Part shown: one piece after another, positions 57,191 through 64,000 of the stretch
Numbering within the stretch: the stretch's first letter is position 1
Layout of the letters: every line of letters begins with the position of its first letter
Origin: Pseudomonas cyclaminis
GTDB taxonomy: Bacteria; Pseudomonadota; Gammaproteobacteria; Pseudomonadales; Pseudomonadaceae
Length of the DNA stretch: 64,000 nucleotides
Reading direction: 5' to 3'
Assembly: GCF_015163715.1 (NCBI RefSeq)
Contig: NZ_JADDUM010000036.1
Span: 58,146 to 122,145 of the forward strand
Made by a program: the position numbers and the translations under genes
Notes under the pieces: model-generated
Seen by the model: the letters and a program-made list of their open reading frames with translations, nothing else
What the model was told of the DNA's origin: nothing
Database searches by the model: none

Positions 57191-58159
57191 ATGACACGTA
57201 ATACAACCCCCGCTTCGCCAACCCCGTCCCGCGCCTGGCGCGCGATTGCAGCGCTGGTGTTCAGCGTATTGCTGGCACCGACCGCCGCATTCGCTGATGC
57301 CACCGCCCCAGCCACCCCGGCTGCCGCCGAGCACAACCTTGCAGCCCCGGCCGCTCCCGCTGCTACGCCAGCCGCCACCGACCCGACCCTGGCTGCAGAT
57401 CCTGCTGGCGCCGACGAAACCGGCGTAGTACTGGAAGAAGACAACACGCTGGGCATGGCCCACGACCTGTCCCCATGGGGTATGTATCAGAACGCAGACG
57501 TCGTGGTGAAAGCCGTGATGATCGGCCTGGCCATCGCCTCGATCATCACCTGGACCATCTGGATCGCCAAAGGCTTCGAGCTGCTGGGTGCCAAGCGTCG
57601 TCTGCGTACTGAAATCGTCCACCTGAAAAAAGCCACCACCCTCAAGGAAGCCAGCGAAAGCGCGACCAAGAAGGGCACCCTGGCCAACACCCTGGTGCAC
57701 GATGCGCTGGAAGAAATGCGCCTGTCGGCCAATACCCGCGAAAAAGAAGGCATCAAGGAGCGCGTTGCATTCCGCCTTGAGCGCCTGGTTGCAGCCTGTG
57801 GCCGTAACATGAGCAGCGGCACCGGCGTCCTGGCCACCATCGGTTCCACCGCACCGTTCGTCGGCCTGTTCGGCACCGTGTGGGGCATCATGAACAGCTT
57901 TATCGGCATCGCCAAAACCCAGACCACCAACCTCGCCGTCGTTGCCCCAGGCATCGCCGAAGCCCTGCTGGCAACCGCCCTGGGCCTGGTTGCGGCAATT
58001 CCTGCGGTGGTGATCTACAACGTCTTCGCCCGTTCGATTGCCGGCTACAAAGCCCAGGTATCGGACGCGTCGGCAGAAGTCCTGCTGCTGGTCAGCCGCG
58101 ACCTCGATCACCTGCCTACCGAGCGCAGCTCGCAACCGCACATGGTGAAAGTGGGGTAA
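57191..58159 (+). CDS. exbB: TonB-complex proton channel subunit ExbB (322 aa)
   Basis: A signal-like N-terminus and a long Ala/Pro-rich periplasmic segment (about 30-95) precede the MotA/TolQ/ExbB domain with three membrane segments (KAVMIGLAIASIITWTIWIAKGFEL; GSTAPFVGLFGTVWGIMNSFIGIA; GIAEALLATALGLVAAIPAVVIYN). The extended N-terminus is typical of Pseudomonas ExbB1. With ExbD and TonB it drives outer-membrane uptake of iron-siderophores and vitamin B12. Confidence 0.95.
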   Translation: MTRNTTPASPTPSRAWRAIAALVFSVLLAPTAAFADATAPATPAAAEHNLAAPAAPAATPAATDPTLAADPAGADETGVVLEEDNTLGMAHDLSPWGMYQNADVVVKAVMIGLAIASIITWTIWIAKGFELLGAKRRLRTEIVHLKKATTLKEASESATKKGTLANTLVHDALEEMRLSANTREKEGIKERVAFRLERLVAACGRNMSSGTGVLATIGSTAPFVGLFGTVWGIMNSFIGIAKTQTTNLAVVAPGIAEALLATALGLVAAIPAVVIYNVFARSIAGYKAQVSDASAEVLLLVSRDLDHLPTERSSQPHMVKVG

Positions 58160-58165
58160 TCGGCC

Positions 58166-58591
58166 ATGGGCCTGCATTTGAATCAAGGCGACGATGAACT
58201 CGTCGAGAACCACGAAATCAACGTCACGCCGTTTATCGACGTCATGCTGGTACTGCTGATCATCTTCATGGTGGCCGCGCCCTTGGCCACCGTGGATATC
58301 AAGGTCGATCTGCCCGCGTCCAGCGCCAAGCCTGCGCCGCGGCCTGAGAAACCGGTGTTCCTCAGCGTCAAGGCAGACCAACGCCTGTTCCTGGGCGAAG
58401 AAGAAGTCAAAGCTGAAACCCTGGGCCAGGTGCTCGACGCCAAGACCCAAGGCAAGAAAGACACGACGATCTTCTTCCAGGCCGACAAGGGCGTGGACTA
58501 CGGCGACCTGATGAGCGTGATGGATGCCCTGCGGGCAGCCGGCTACCTCAAGGTAGGCCTGGTCGGACTTGAGACGGCAGCCAAGAAATGA
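58166..58591 (+). CDS. exbD: TonB-complex subunit ExbD (141 aa)
   Basis: One N-terminal membrane helix with the proton-carrying Asp (INVTPFIDVMLVLLIIFMV) and a periplasmic domain. It starts six bases after exbB and overlaps tonB by four bases (ATGA), so all three are one operon. Confidence 0.95.
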   Translation: MGLHLNQGDDELVENHEINVTPFIDVMLVLLIIFMVAAPLATVDIKVDLPASSAKPAPRPEKPVFLSVKADQRLFLGEEEVKAETLGQVLDAKTQGKKDTTIFFQADKGVDYGDLMSVMDALRAAGYLKVGLVGLETAAKK

Positions 58592-59337
58592 TCACGACGC
58601 GCCACAAACTGACGCGTTATGGCACCAGCCTCGCCGTCGTGCTGGGCGTGCATGCCGTCGCGATTGCTATCGCGCTCCACTGGTCGGCGCCGCACACCGT
58701 GCAGTTGCCACCGGCCGCCATGGTCATTGACCTGGCGCCGATGCCTGCGCCGCCGCCACCGGCTCCGCCGAAAGTGGTCACGCCACCACAACCGCCTGCA
58801 CCGGTGGAAGAGTTGCCTTTGCCGAAGCTGGCCGAGGCACCCAAGCCAACGATCCAGGTGCCCAAGCCGGTCAAGCCCAAGCCAAAACCTCAGCCGCCCA
58901 AGCCGGTAGAGAAAAAGATCGAGCCGCCCAAGGAAAAACCTTCCGAGGATCCGCCGAGCGATGCTCCACCGACCAACGCGCCAGCCGAAAAATCGGCCCA
59001 GCCGGTTCCAGGCCCGTCGCCGCAGCAGATTGCAGCCAAGGCATCCTGGGAAGGCACGCTGCTGGCGCATCTGCAGAAGTACAAGAAGTACCCGCCAGGC
59101 GCCCAGGCGCGTGGCAAGGAAGGCCTGAACCGCTTGCGCTTCGTGGTCGATGCCGAAGGCAACGTGCTGTCCTACGAGTTGGTGGGCCGCTCCGGCAACG
59201 CCGACCTGGACCGTGCAACCCTGGACATGATCCGTCGTGCCCAGCCATTGCCCAAGCCACCGGCCGACATGGTGAAAAGCGGCAGTGTCGAGATCGTTGC
59301 ACCGTTCGTGTACAACATCGAGAAACGTCGCCGCTGA
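58588..59337 (+). CDS. tonB: Energy transducer TonB (249 aa)
   Basis: A membrane anchor at the N-terminus, a long Pro/Lys-rich spacer (about 50-140, PPAPPKVVTPPQPPAPVE and PKPKPKPQPPKP), and the C-terminal TonB domain (YPPGAQARGKEGLNRLRFVVDAEGNVL, LDRATLDMIRRAQPLPKPPADM). Links the proton gradient sensed by ExbBD to outer-membrane receptors. Confidence 0.94.
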   Translation: MITTRHKLTRYGTSLAVVLGVHAVAIAIALHWSAPHTVQLPPAAMVIDLAPMPAPPPPAPPKVVTPPQPPAPVEELPLPKLAEAPKPTIQVPKPVKPKPKPQPPKPVEKKIEPPKEKPSEDPPSDAPPTNAPAEKSAQPVPGPSPQQIAAKASWEGTLLAHLQKYKKYPPGAQARGKEGLNRLRFVVDAEGNVLSYELVGRSGNADLDRATLDMIRRAQPLPKPPADMVKSGSVEIVAPFVYNIEKRRR

Positions 59338-59479
59338 AAATGACTGTGGCAAGGGGCAGCCCTTGCCACACTCAGCAAAATCCTGCGCATTCCCCGCTCA
59401 ATCCCCAACAAACTTCTGATAACGTGCGTCTATCGATTGCAGCCGGTATGCTTGGCCCGCAACCTCATGGACGCCCGCT

Positions 59480-60400
59480 ATGACTCTTACAGAATTACGC
59501 TACATCGTTACCCTCGCCCAAGAGCAGCACTTCGGCCACGCGGCCGAGCGTTGCCACGTCAGCCAGCCGACGCTGTCGGTGGGCGTGAAAAAGCTTGAAG
59601 ACGAACTCGGTGTGCTGATTTTCGAGCGCAGCAAAAGCGCCGTGCGCCTTACGCCCGTGGGCGAAGGCATCGTTGCCCAGGCCCAGAAGGTCCTGGAACA
59701 AGCGCAAAGCATTCGCGAGCTGGCCCAGGCCGGCAAAAACCAGCTGACCGCACCGCTGAAAGTCGGCGCCATCTATACCGTCGGCCCTTACCTGTTCCCG
59801 CACTTGATCCCGCAACTGCACCGCGTCGCGCCGCAGATGCCGCTGTATATCGAAGAGAACTTCACCCACGTGCTGCGCGACAAACTGCGCAACGGCGAGC
59901 TGGACGCGATCATCATCGCGCTGCCGTTCAACGAGGCCGACGTGCTGACGCTGCCGCTCTACGACGAGCCGTTCTATGTGCTCATGCCCGCCTCCCACCC
60001 GTGGACGCAGAAAGACACCATCGACGCCGGCCTGCTCAACGACAAGAGCCTGTTGCTGCTCGGCGAAGGCCACTGCTTCCGCGACCAGGTGCTGGAAGCC
60101 TGCCCGACGCTGACCAAAGGCAACGACGGCGCCAAGCACACCACCGTGGAATCCAGCTCCCTGGAAACCATTCGCCACATGGTTGCGTCCGGCCTGGGCA
60201 TTTCGATCCTGCCGTTGTCGGCGGTGGACAGCCATCACTACGCACCCGGCGTGATTGCAGTGCGCCCGCTCACACCGCCGGTGCCGTTCCGCACGGTGGC
60301 AATCGCCTGGCGCGCGAGCTTCCCACGGCCTAAAGCGATTGAGATCCTCGCCGACTCGATCCGCCTGTGTTCGGTGGCCAAGCCGCCTGCTGCGAGCTAA
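59480..60400 (+). CDS. oxyR: Peroxide-sensing LysR regulator OxyR (306 aa)
   Basis: N-terminal LysR helix-turn-helix (LRYIVTLAQEQHFGHAAERC, SQPTLSVGVKKLE) and a redox switch formed by Cys199 and Cys208 (GHCFRDQVLEAC), exactly the residues of E. coli OxyR. It would activate catalase and alkyl hydroperoxide reductase genes. recG follows after eight bases, the known oxyR-recG operon of Pseudomonas. Confidence 0.96.
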   Translation: MTLTELRYIVTLAQEQHFGHAAERCHVSQPTLSVGVKKLEDELGVLIFERSKSAVRLTPVGEGIVAQAQKVLEQAQSIRELAQAGKNQLTAPLKVGAIYTVGPYLFPHLIPQLHRVAPQMPLYIEENFTHVLRDKLRNGELDAIIIALPFNEADVLTLPLYDEPFYVLMPASHPWTQKDTIDAGLLNDKSLLLLGEGHCFRDQVLEACPTLTKGNDGAKHTTVESSSLETIRHMVASGLGISILPLSAVDSHHYAPGVIAVRPLTPPVPFRTVAIAWRASFPRPKAIEILADSIRLCSVAKPPAAS

Positions 60401-60408
60401 GCAAGGGT

Positions 60409-62484
60409 ATGACAGAGCTGTCGCAGGTGTCGGTGACGGCACTCAAGGGTGTCGGTGAAGCCATGGCCGAGAAGCTGGCCAAGGTCGGCCTGGAAAACCT
60501 CCAGGACGTATTGTTTCACCTGCCCCTGCGTTATCAGGACCGTACCCGCGTGGTGCCCATCGGCCACTTGCGCCCTGGACAGGACGCGGTAGTCGAAGGC
60601 ACCGTCAGCGGCGCCGACGTGGTCATGGGCAAGCGCCGCAGCCTGGTCGTGCGCCTGCAGGACGGCACCGGCGGCCTGAGCCTGCGCTTCTACCATTTCA
60701 GCAACGCGCAGAAGGAAGGCCTCAAGCGCGGCACCCGCGTGCGCTGCTATGGCGAAGCCCGGCCAGGCGCCTCAGGCCTGGAGATTTACCACCCGGAATA
60801 CCGCGCGATTACCGGCGACGAGCCGCCGCCGGTGGACACCACCCTCACGCCCATCTACCCGCTCACCGAAGGCCTCACCCAGCAACGCCTGCGCCAACTG
60901 TGCACGCAGACCCTGACGATGCTCGGCCCCAAAAGCCTGCCCGACTGGCTGCCGCTGGAACTGGCCCGCGACTATCAATTGGCGCCGCTGGACGATGCGA
61001 TTCGCTACTTGCATCACCCACCGGCTGACGCCGATGTCGACGAGCTGGCCCTCGGTCATCACTGGGCCCAGCACCGCCTGGCCTTCGAAGAACTGCTCAC
61101 GCACCAACTGTCCCAGCAACGCCTGCGCGAAAGCATGCGTTCCCTGCGCGCCCCGGCGATGCCCAAGGCCACGCGCCTGCCTGCGCAGTACCTGGCCAAC
61201 CTCGGCTTTGCGCCAACCGGTGCCCAGCAACGCGTCGGCAATGAAATCGCCTACGACCTCAGCCAGAACGAACCCATGCTCCGGTTGATCCAGGGCGATG
61301 TGGGCGCGGGCAAGACCGTGGTCGCCGCCCTCGCCGCCCTGCAAGCACTGGAAGCCGGTTACCAGGTGGCGCTGATGGCACCCACCGAGATCCTCGCCGA
61401 GCAGCACTTCATCACCTTCAAGCGCTGGCTCGAACCCCTGGGCCTGGAAGTGGCGTGGCTGGCCGGCAAGCTCAAGGGCAAGAACCGTGCAGCGTCCCTG
61501 GAGCAGATCGCCGGCGGCGCCCCGATGGTGGTGGGCACCCACGCGCTGTTTCAGGACGAAGTGAAGTTCAAGAACCTGGCCCTGGTGATCATCGACGAAC
61601 AACACCGCTTCGGCGTGCAGCAGCGCCTGGCCCTGCGCCAGAAAGGCGTGGGCGGGCGTATGAACCCGCACCAGTTGATCATGACCGCCACGCCGATCCC
61701 ACGCACGCTGGCCATGAGTGCCTACGCCGACCTCGACACCTCGATCCTCGACGAACTGCCGCCCGGCCGCACCCCGGTCAACACCGTGCTGGTCACCGAC
61801 ACCCGGCGTGTCGAAGTGATCGAGCGGGTACGCGGCGCCTGTGCCGAAGGGCGCCAGGCTTACTGGGTGTGCACGCTGATCGAAGAGTCCGAAGAACTCA
61901 CCTGCCAGGCTGCCGAAACCACCTACGAAGACCTCACCAGCGCCTTGGGTGAACTCAAGGTGGGCCTGATCCACGGGCGCATGAAGCCCGCTGAAAAAGC
62001 CGCCGTGATGGCCGAATTCAAGGCCGGCAACCTGCAACTGCTGGTGGCCACCACGGTGATCGAAGTCGGCGTGGACGTGCCTAACGCCAGCCTGATGATC
62101 ATTGAAAACCCCGAGCGCCTGGGCCTGGCGCAACTGCACCAACTGCGCGGCCGCGTCGGTCGGGGCAGCGCCGCCAGTCACTGCGTATTGCTGTACCACC
62201 CGCCGCTGTCGCAGATCGGTCGCCAGCGCCTGGGCATCATGCGCGAGACCAACGACGGGTTTGTCATCGCCGAAAAAGACCTCGAACTGCGCGGCCCCGG
62301 CGAAATGCTCGGCACCCGCCAGACCGGCCTGCTGCAATTCAAGGTCGCCGACCTGATGCGCGACGCCGACCTGCTCCCCGCCGTGCGCGATGCGGCGCAA
62401 GCCCTGATGGAACGCTGGCCGGATCACGTCAGCCCGCTGCTCGATCGCTGGCTGCGCCATGGGCAGCAATACGGCCAAGTGTGA
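60409..62484 (+). CDS. recG: ATP-dependent DNA helicase RecG (691 aa)
   Basis: Remodels stalled forks and Holliday junctions. An N-terminal wedge (OB-fold) domain (about 60-150), Walker A GDVGAGKT, DEQH box (IIDEQHRFGV), TATPIPRT, and motifs V-VI (ATTVIEVGVDVPNA, QLRGRVGRG), then the C-terminal hook region. The start at 60409 (MTELSQVSVTALKGVGE) fits the family; the longer frame begins inside oxyR. Confidence 0.96.
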   Translation: MTELSQVSVTALKGVGEAMAEKLAKVGLENLQDVLFHLPLRYQDRTRVVPIGHLRPGQDAVVEGTVSGADVVMGKRRSLVVRLQDGTGGLSLRFYHFSNAQKEGLKRGTRVRCYGEARPGASGLEIYHPEYRAITGDEPPPVDTTLTPIYPLTEGLTQQRLRQLCTQTLTMLGPKSLPDWLPLELARDYQLAPLDDAIRYLHHPPADADVDELALGHHWAQHRLAFEELLTHQLSQQRLRESMRSLRAPAMPKATRLPAQYLANLGFAPTGAQQRVGNEIAYDLSQNEPMLRLIQGDVGAGKTVVAALAALQALEAGYQVALMAPTEILAEQHFITFKRWLEPLGLEVAWLAGKLKGKNRAASLEQIAGGAPMVVGTHALFQDEVKFKNLALVIIDEQHRFGVQQRLALRQKGVGGRMNPHQLIMTATPIPRTLAMSAYADLDTSILDELPPGRTPVNTVLVTDTRRVEVIERVRGACAEGRQAYWVCTLIEESEELTCQAAETTYEDLTSALGELKVGLIHGRMKPAEKAAVMAEFKAGNLQLLVATTVIEVGVDVPNASLMIIENPERLGLAQLHQLRGRVGRGSAASHCVLLYHPPLSQIGRQRLGIMRETNDGFVIAEKDLELRGPGEMLGTRQTGLLQFKVADLMRDADLLPAVRDAAQALMERWPDHVSPLLDRWLRHGQQYGQV

Positions 62485-62561
62485 CGCCTGACTCACTTAA
62501 GCGACCTACAGGTGTATCAAGCTGGTTATACTTCGGTGACTGTACGTAATTGGATCAGGCC

Positions 62562-63962
62562 ATGTCAGAAGTTGCCCTCGCCACAGCCCCACTGACCGCC
62601 CCGCCGGTCATTCGGGCTCTGCTCGCAAAACTCGCCATCCCCTACACGGAAGTTGCAGAACACCCTGGCCTGAATCCTGCGCGCAAGGTGCAGGCCGTGC
62701 TGCTGGAAGACGCCGTGGGCGCACTGATGGTGCTGTTCCCCCAGAACCAGTTGCTCGACCTCAACCGCCTCACCGAACTCACCGGTCGCCGCCTCATCGC
62801 TGTGTCGCCGGATCGCGTCAAACGCATGCTGGACAAGCATGAGCTGAGCCTGCTGCCGGGCCTGCCGGCACTCACCAGTTCGCCGTGTTTGTACGAAGGC
62901 AGCCTGCTCGACGAGCCGAGCCTGCTGGTGCATTCGGGCGAGGCCGGGCTGCTGCTGGAAATCGCCAGCGATGCGTTCAAGACCATGCTCACCAAGGCCA
63001 GCGCCGCGCACTTCGGCGAGCCGCTGAGCAATATCCGCCCGAACCTCGACCGCCCCAATGATGACCGCGAGGAAATCACCCAGGCCATGCAGGCGTTCAC
63101 CGCCCGCCGCATCCAGCAACGCCTGGAAGCGACCATCGAGATTCCACCGCTGGCCGACACCGCGCAGAAGATCATCAAGCTGCGCGTCGACCCCAACGCC
63201 ACCATCGACGACATCACCGGCGTGGTCGAGACCGACCCGGCCCTGGCCGCCCAAGTGGTCAGTTGGGCGGCGTCGCCGTACTACGCGTCACCCGGCAAGA
63301 TCCGCTCGGTGGAAGATGCCATCGTGCGCGTGCTGGGCTTTGACCTGGTGATCAACCTCGCGCTGGGCCTGGCCCTCGGCAAGACCTTGAGCCTGCCCAA
63401 GGACCACCCGCACCAGGCCACGCCATACTGGCACCAGTCGATCTACACCGCCGCCGTGATCGAAGGCCTGACCCGCGCCATGCCCCGCGCCCAGCGTCCC
63501 GAAGCGGGCCTGACCTACCTGGCCGGCCTGCTGCACAACTTCGGCTACCTGCTGCTGGCTCACGTATTCCCGCCGCACTTCTCGCTGATCTGCCGTCATC
63601 TGGAGGTCAACCCGCACCTGTGCCACAGCTACGTGGAACAACATCTGCTGGGCATCAGCCGCGAGCAGATCGGCGCCTGGCTGATGCGCTACTGGGACAT
63701 GCCGGACGAACTGTCCACCGCCCTGCGCTTCCAGCACGATCCGACCTACGACGGCCAATACGCTGAATACCCGAACCTGGTGTGTCTGGCGGTGCGTTTG
63801 TTGCGCAGCCGGGGGATTGGCTCCGGGCCGGACGAGGCCATTCCGGATGCGCTGCTGGAGCGCCTGGGCCTGAGCCGCGACAAGGCTGAGGAGGTGGTCG
63901 GCAAGGTGCTGGATGCCGAGGTGCTGTTGCGTGAGCTGGCGTCGCAGTTCAGTCAGGGCTGA
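62562..63962 (+). CDS. YbaK/prolyl-tRNA deacylase-like domain fused to an HDOD domain (466 aa)
   Basis: The N-terminal about 150 residues resemble the YbaK/ProX aminoacyl-tRNA editing fold (VIRALLAKLAIPYTEVAEHPG, KVQAVLLEDAVGALMVLFPQNQLLDLNRLTELTGRRL). A C-terminal HDOD domain (about 190-400: IPPLADTAQKIIKLRVDPNATIDDITGVVETDPALAAQVVSWA, GLLHNFGYLLLAHVFP) lacks most catalytic His-Asp residues of HD proteins. Such HDOD proteins act in signalling. The start at 62562 (MSEVALATAP) is preferred over 62550. It matches PA5346 by position. Biochemical role unknown. Confidence 0.88.
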   Translation: MSEVALATAPLTAPPVIRALLAKLAIPYTEVAEHPGLNPARKVQAVLLEDAVGALMVLFPQNQLLDLNRLTELTGRRLIAVSPDRVKRMLDKHELSLLPGLPALTSSPCLYEGSLLDEPSLLVHSGEAGLLLEIASDAFKTMLTKASAAHFGEPLSNIRPNLDRPNDDREEITQAMQAFTARRIQQRLEATIEIPPLADTAQKIIKLRVDPNATIDDITGVVETDPALAAQVVSWAASPYYASPGKIRSVEDAIVRVLGFDLVINLALGLALGKTLSLPKDHPHQATPYWHQSIYTAAVIEGLTRAMPRAQRPEAGLTYLAGLLHNFGYLLLAHVFPPHFSLICRHLEVNPHLCHSYVEQHLLGISREQIGAWLMRYWDMPDELSTALRFQHDPTYDGQYAEYPNLVCLAVRLLRSRGIGSGPDEAIPDALLERLGLSRDKAEEVVGKVLDAEVLLRELASQFSQG

Positions 63963-63981
63963 ATCTGGCGCCTGTCAGATA

Positions 63982-64000
63982 GCTATCGGGGGCAAGCCCC
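63982..64000. repeat. Partial REP element at the right edge
   Basis: GCTATCGGGGGCAAGCCCC is the start of a REP unit like those at 22498 and 35831; it is cut by the window end. Confidence 0.8.

Noticed and set aside
57176..58450. Open frame (424 codons) antisense to exbB/exbD
   Set aside because: It overlaps two certain genes completely and has low-complexity His/Gly/Arg composition typical of antisense frames.
60772..62496. Long open frame (574 codons) antisense to recG
   Set aside because: Same reason: opposite-strand shadow of a well-supported helicase gene.

Overview
The window is a stretch of chromosome from a Pseudomonas, most likely of the P. fluorescens group. The evidence is gene order and protein sequence: from the comM remnant onward the order comM, MATE pump, GGDEF/EAL protein, rep, xpt, cytochrome c5, pauR, dadX, dadA, dadR, kauB, rpmG-rpmB, radC, coaBC, dut, algC, argB, pyrE, crc, rph, yicC, gmk, rpoZ, spoT, exbBD-tonB, oxyR, recG follows the order I recall for the PA5290-PA5346 region of P. 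aeruginosa PAO1. Fluorescens-type REP/REPIN repeats also occur. I saw no rRNA, intact tRNA or CRISPR array.

Region 1 (1-12617) is a metal-resistance island, more AT-rich and mosaic than the rest. It holds the N-terminal part of a CopA multicopper oxidase, two small secreted proteins, a CopZ-type chaperone and a truncated second copy, a YHS/HMBD copper/silver P-type ATPase with a DUF2933 partner, a cupredoxin, the CopRS two-component system, copC and a frameshifted copD. Five copies of a CopR-box-like motif, CTGACA-N5-GTAAT, lie upstream of the cop units and tie them into one candidate copper regulon. A nickel/cobalt unit (RcnR/DmeR-type repressor, DmeF-type CDF exporter, two small genes) lies between the two copZ copies, and an orphan flgB lies next to it. 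The island abuts, at about 12618, a comM gene that has lost its 5' half, so it appears to be integrated in comM. The other junction is off the left edge.

Region 2 (12618-38500) is core chromosome: chemoreceptor, LysR regulator, MATE exporter, c-di-GMP enzyme, Rep helicase, purine salvage, acetyl-CoA hydrolase, cytochrome c5, D/L-alanine catabolism (dadR-dadA-ridA-dadX) and polyamine catabolism (pauR, a pauB-type oxidase, kauB), a MocR regulator, a phospholipase D family lipoprotein, an MFS carrier and ribosomal proteins L33/L28. Region 3 (38500-64000) covers peptide uptake, radC, CoA and dUTP metabolism, algC, argB, pyrE, crc, rph, the gmk-rpoZ-spoT stringent-response group, exbB-exbD-tonB, oxyR, recG and a YbaK/HDOD protein. 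Between argB and pyrE sits an accessory type IV toxin-antitoxin pair, AbiEi/AbiEii, with its own candidate palindromic operators. The AbiEi protein carries a PD-(D/E)XK nuclease-like N-terminal signature.

Five genes (copD, the chemoreceptor, pauR, the pauB-like oxidase and a peptide-binding protein) are broken by one- or two-base indels. In each case undoing the indel restores a normal full-length protein. Four are contractions of short homopolymers, which points to residual sequencing error at least as strongly as to real gene decay.
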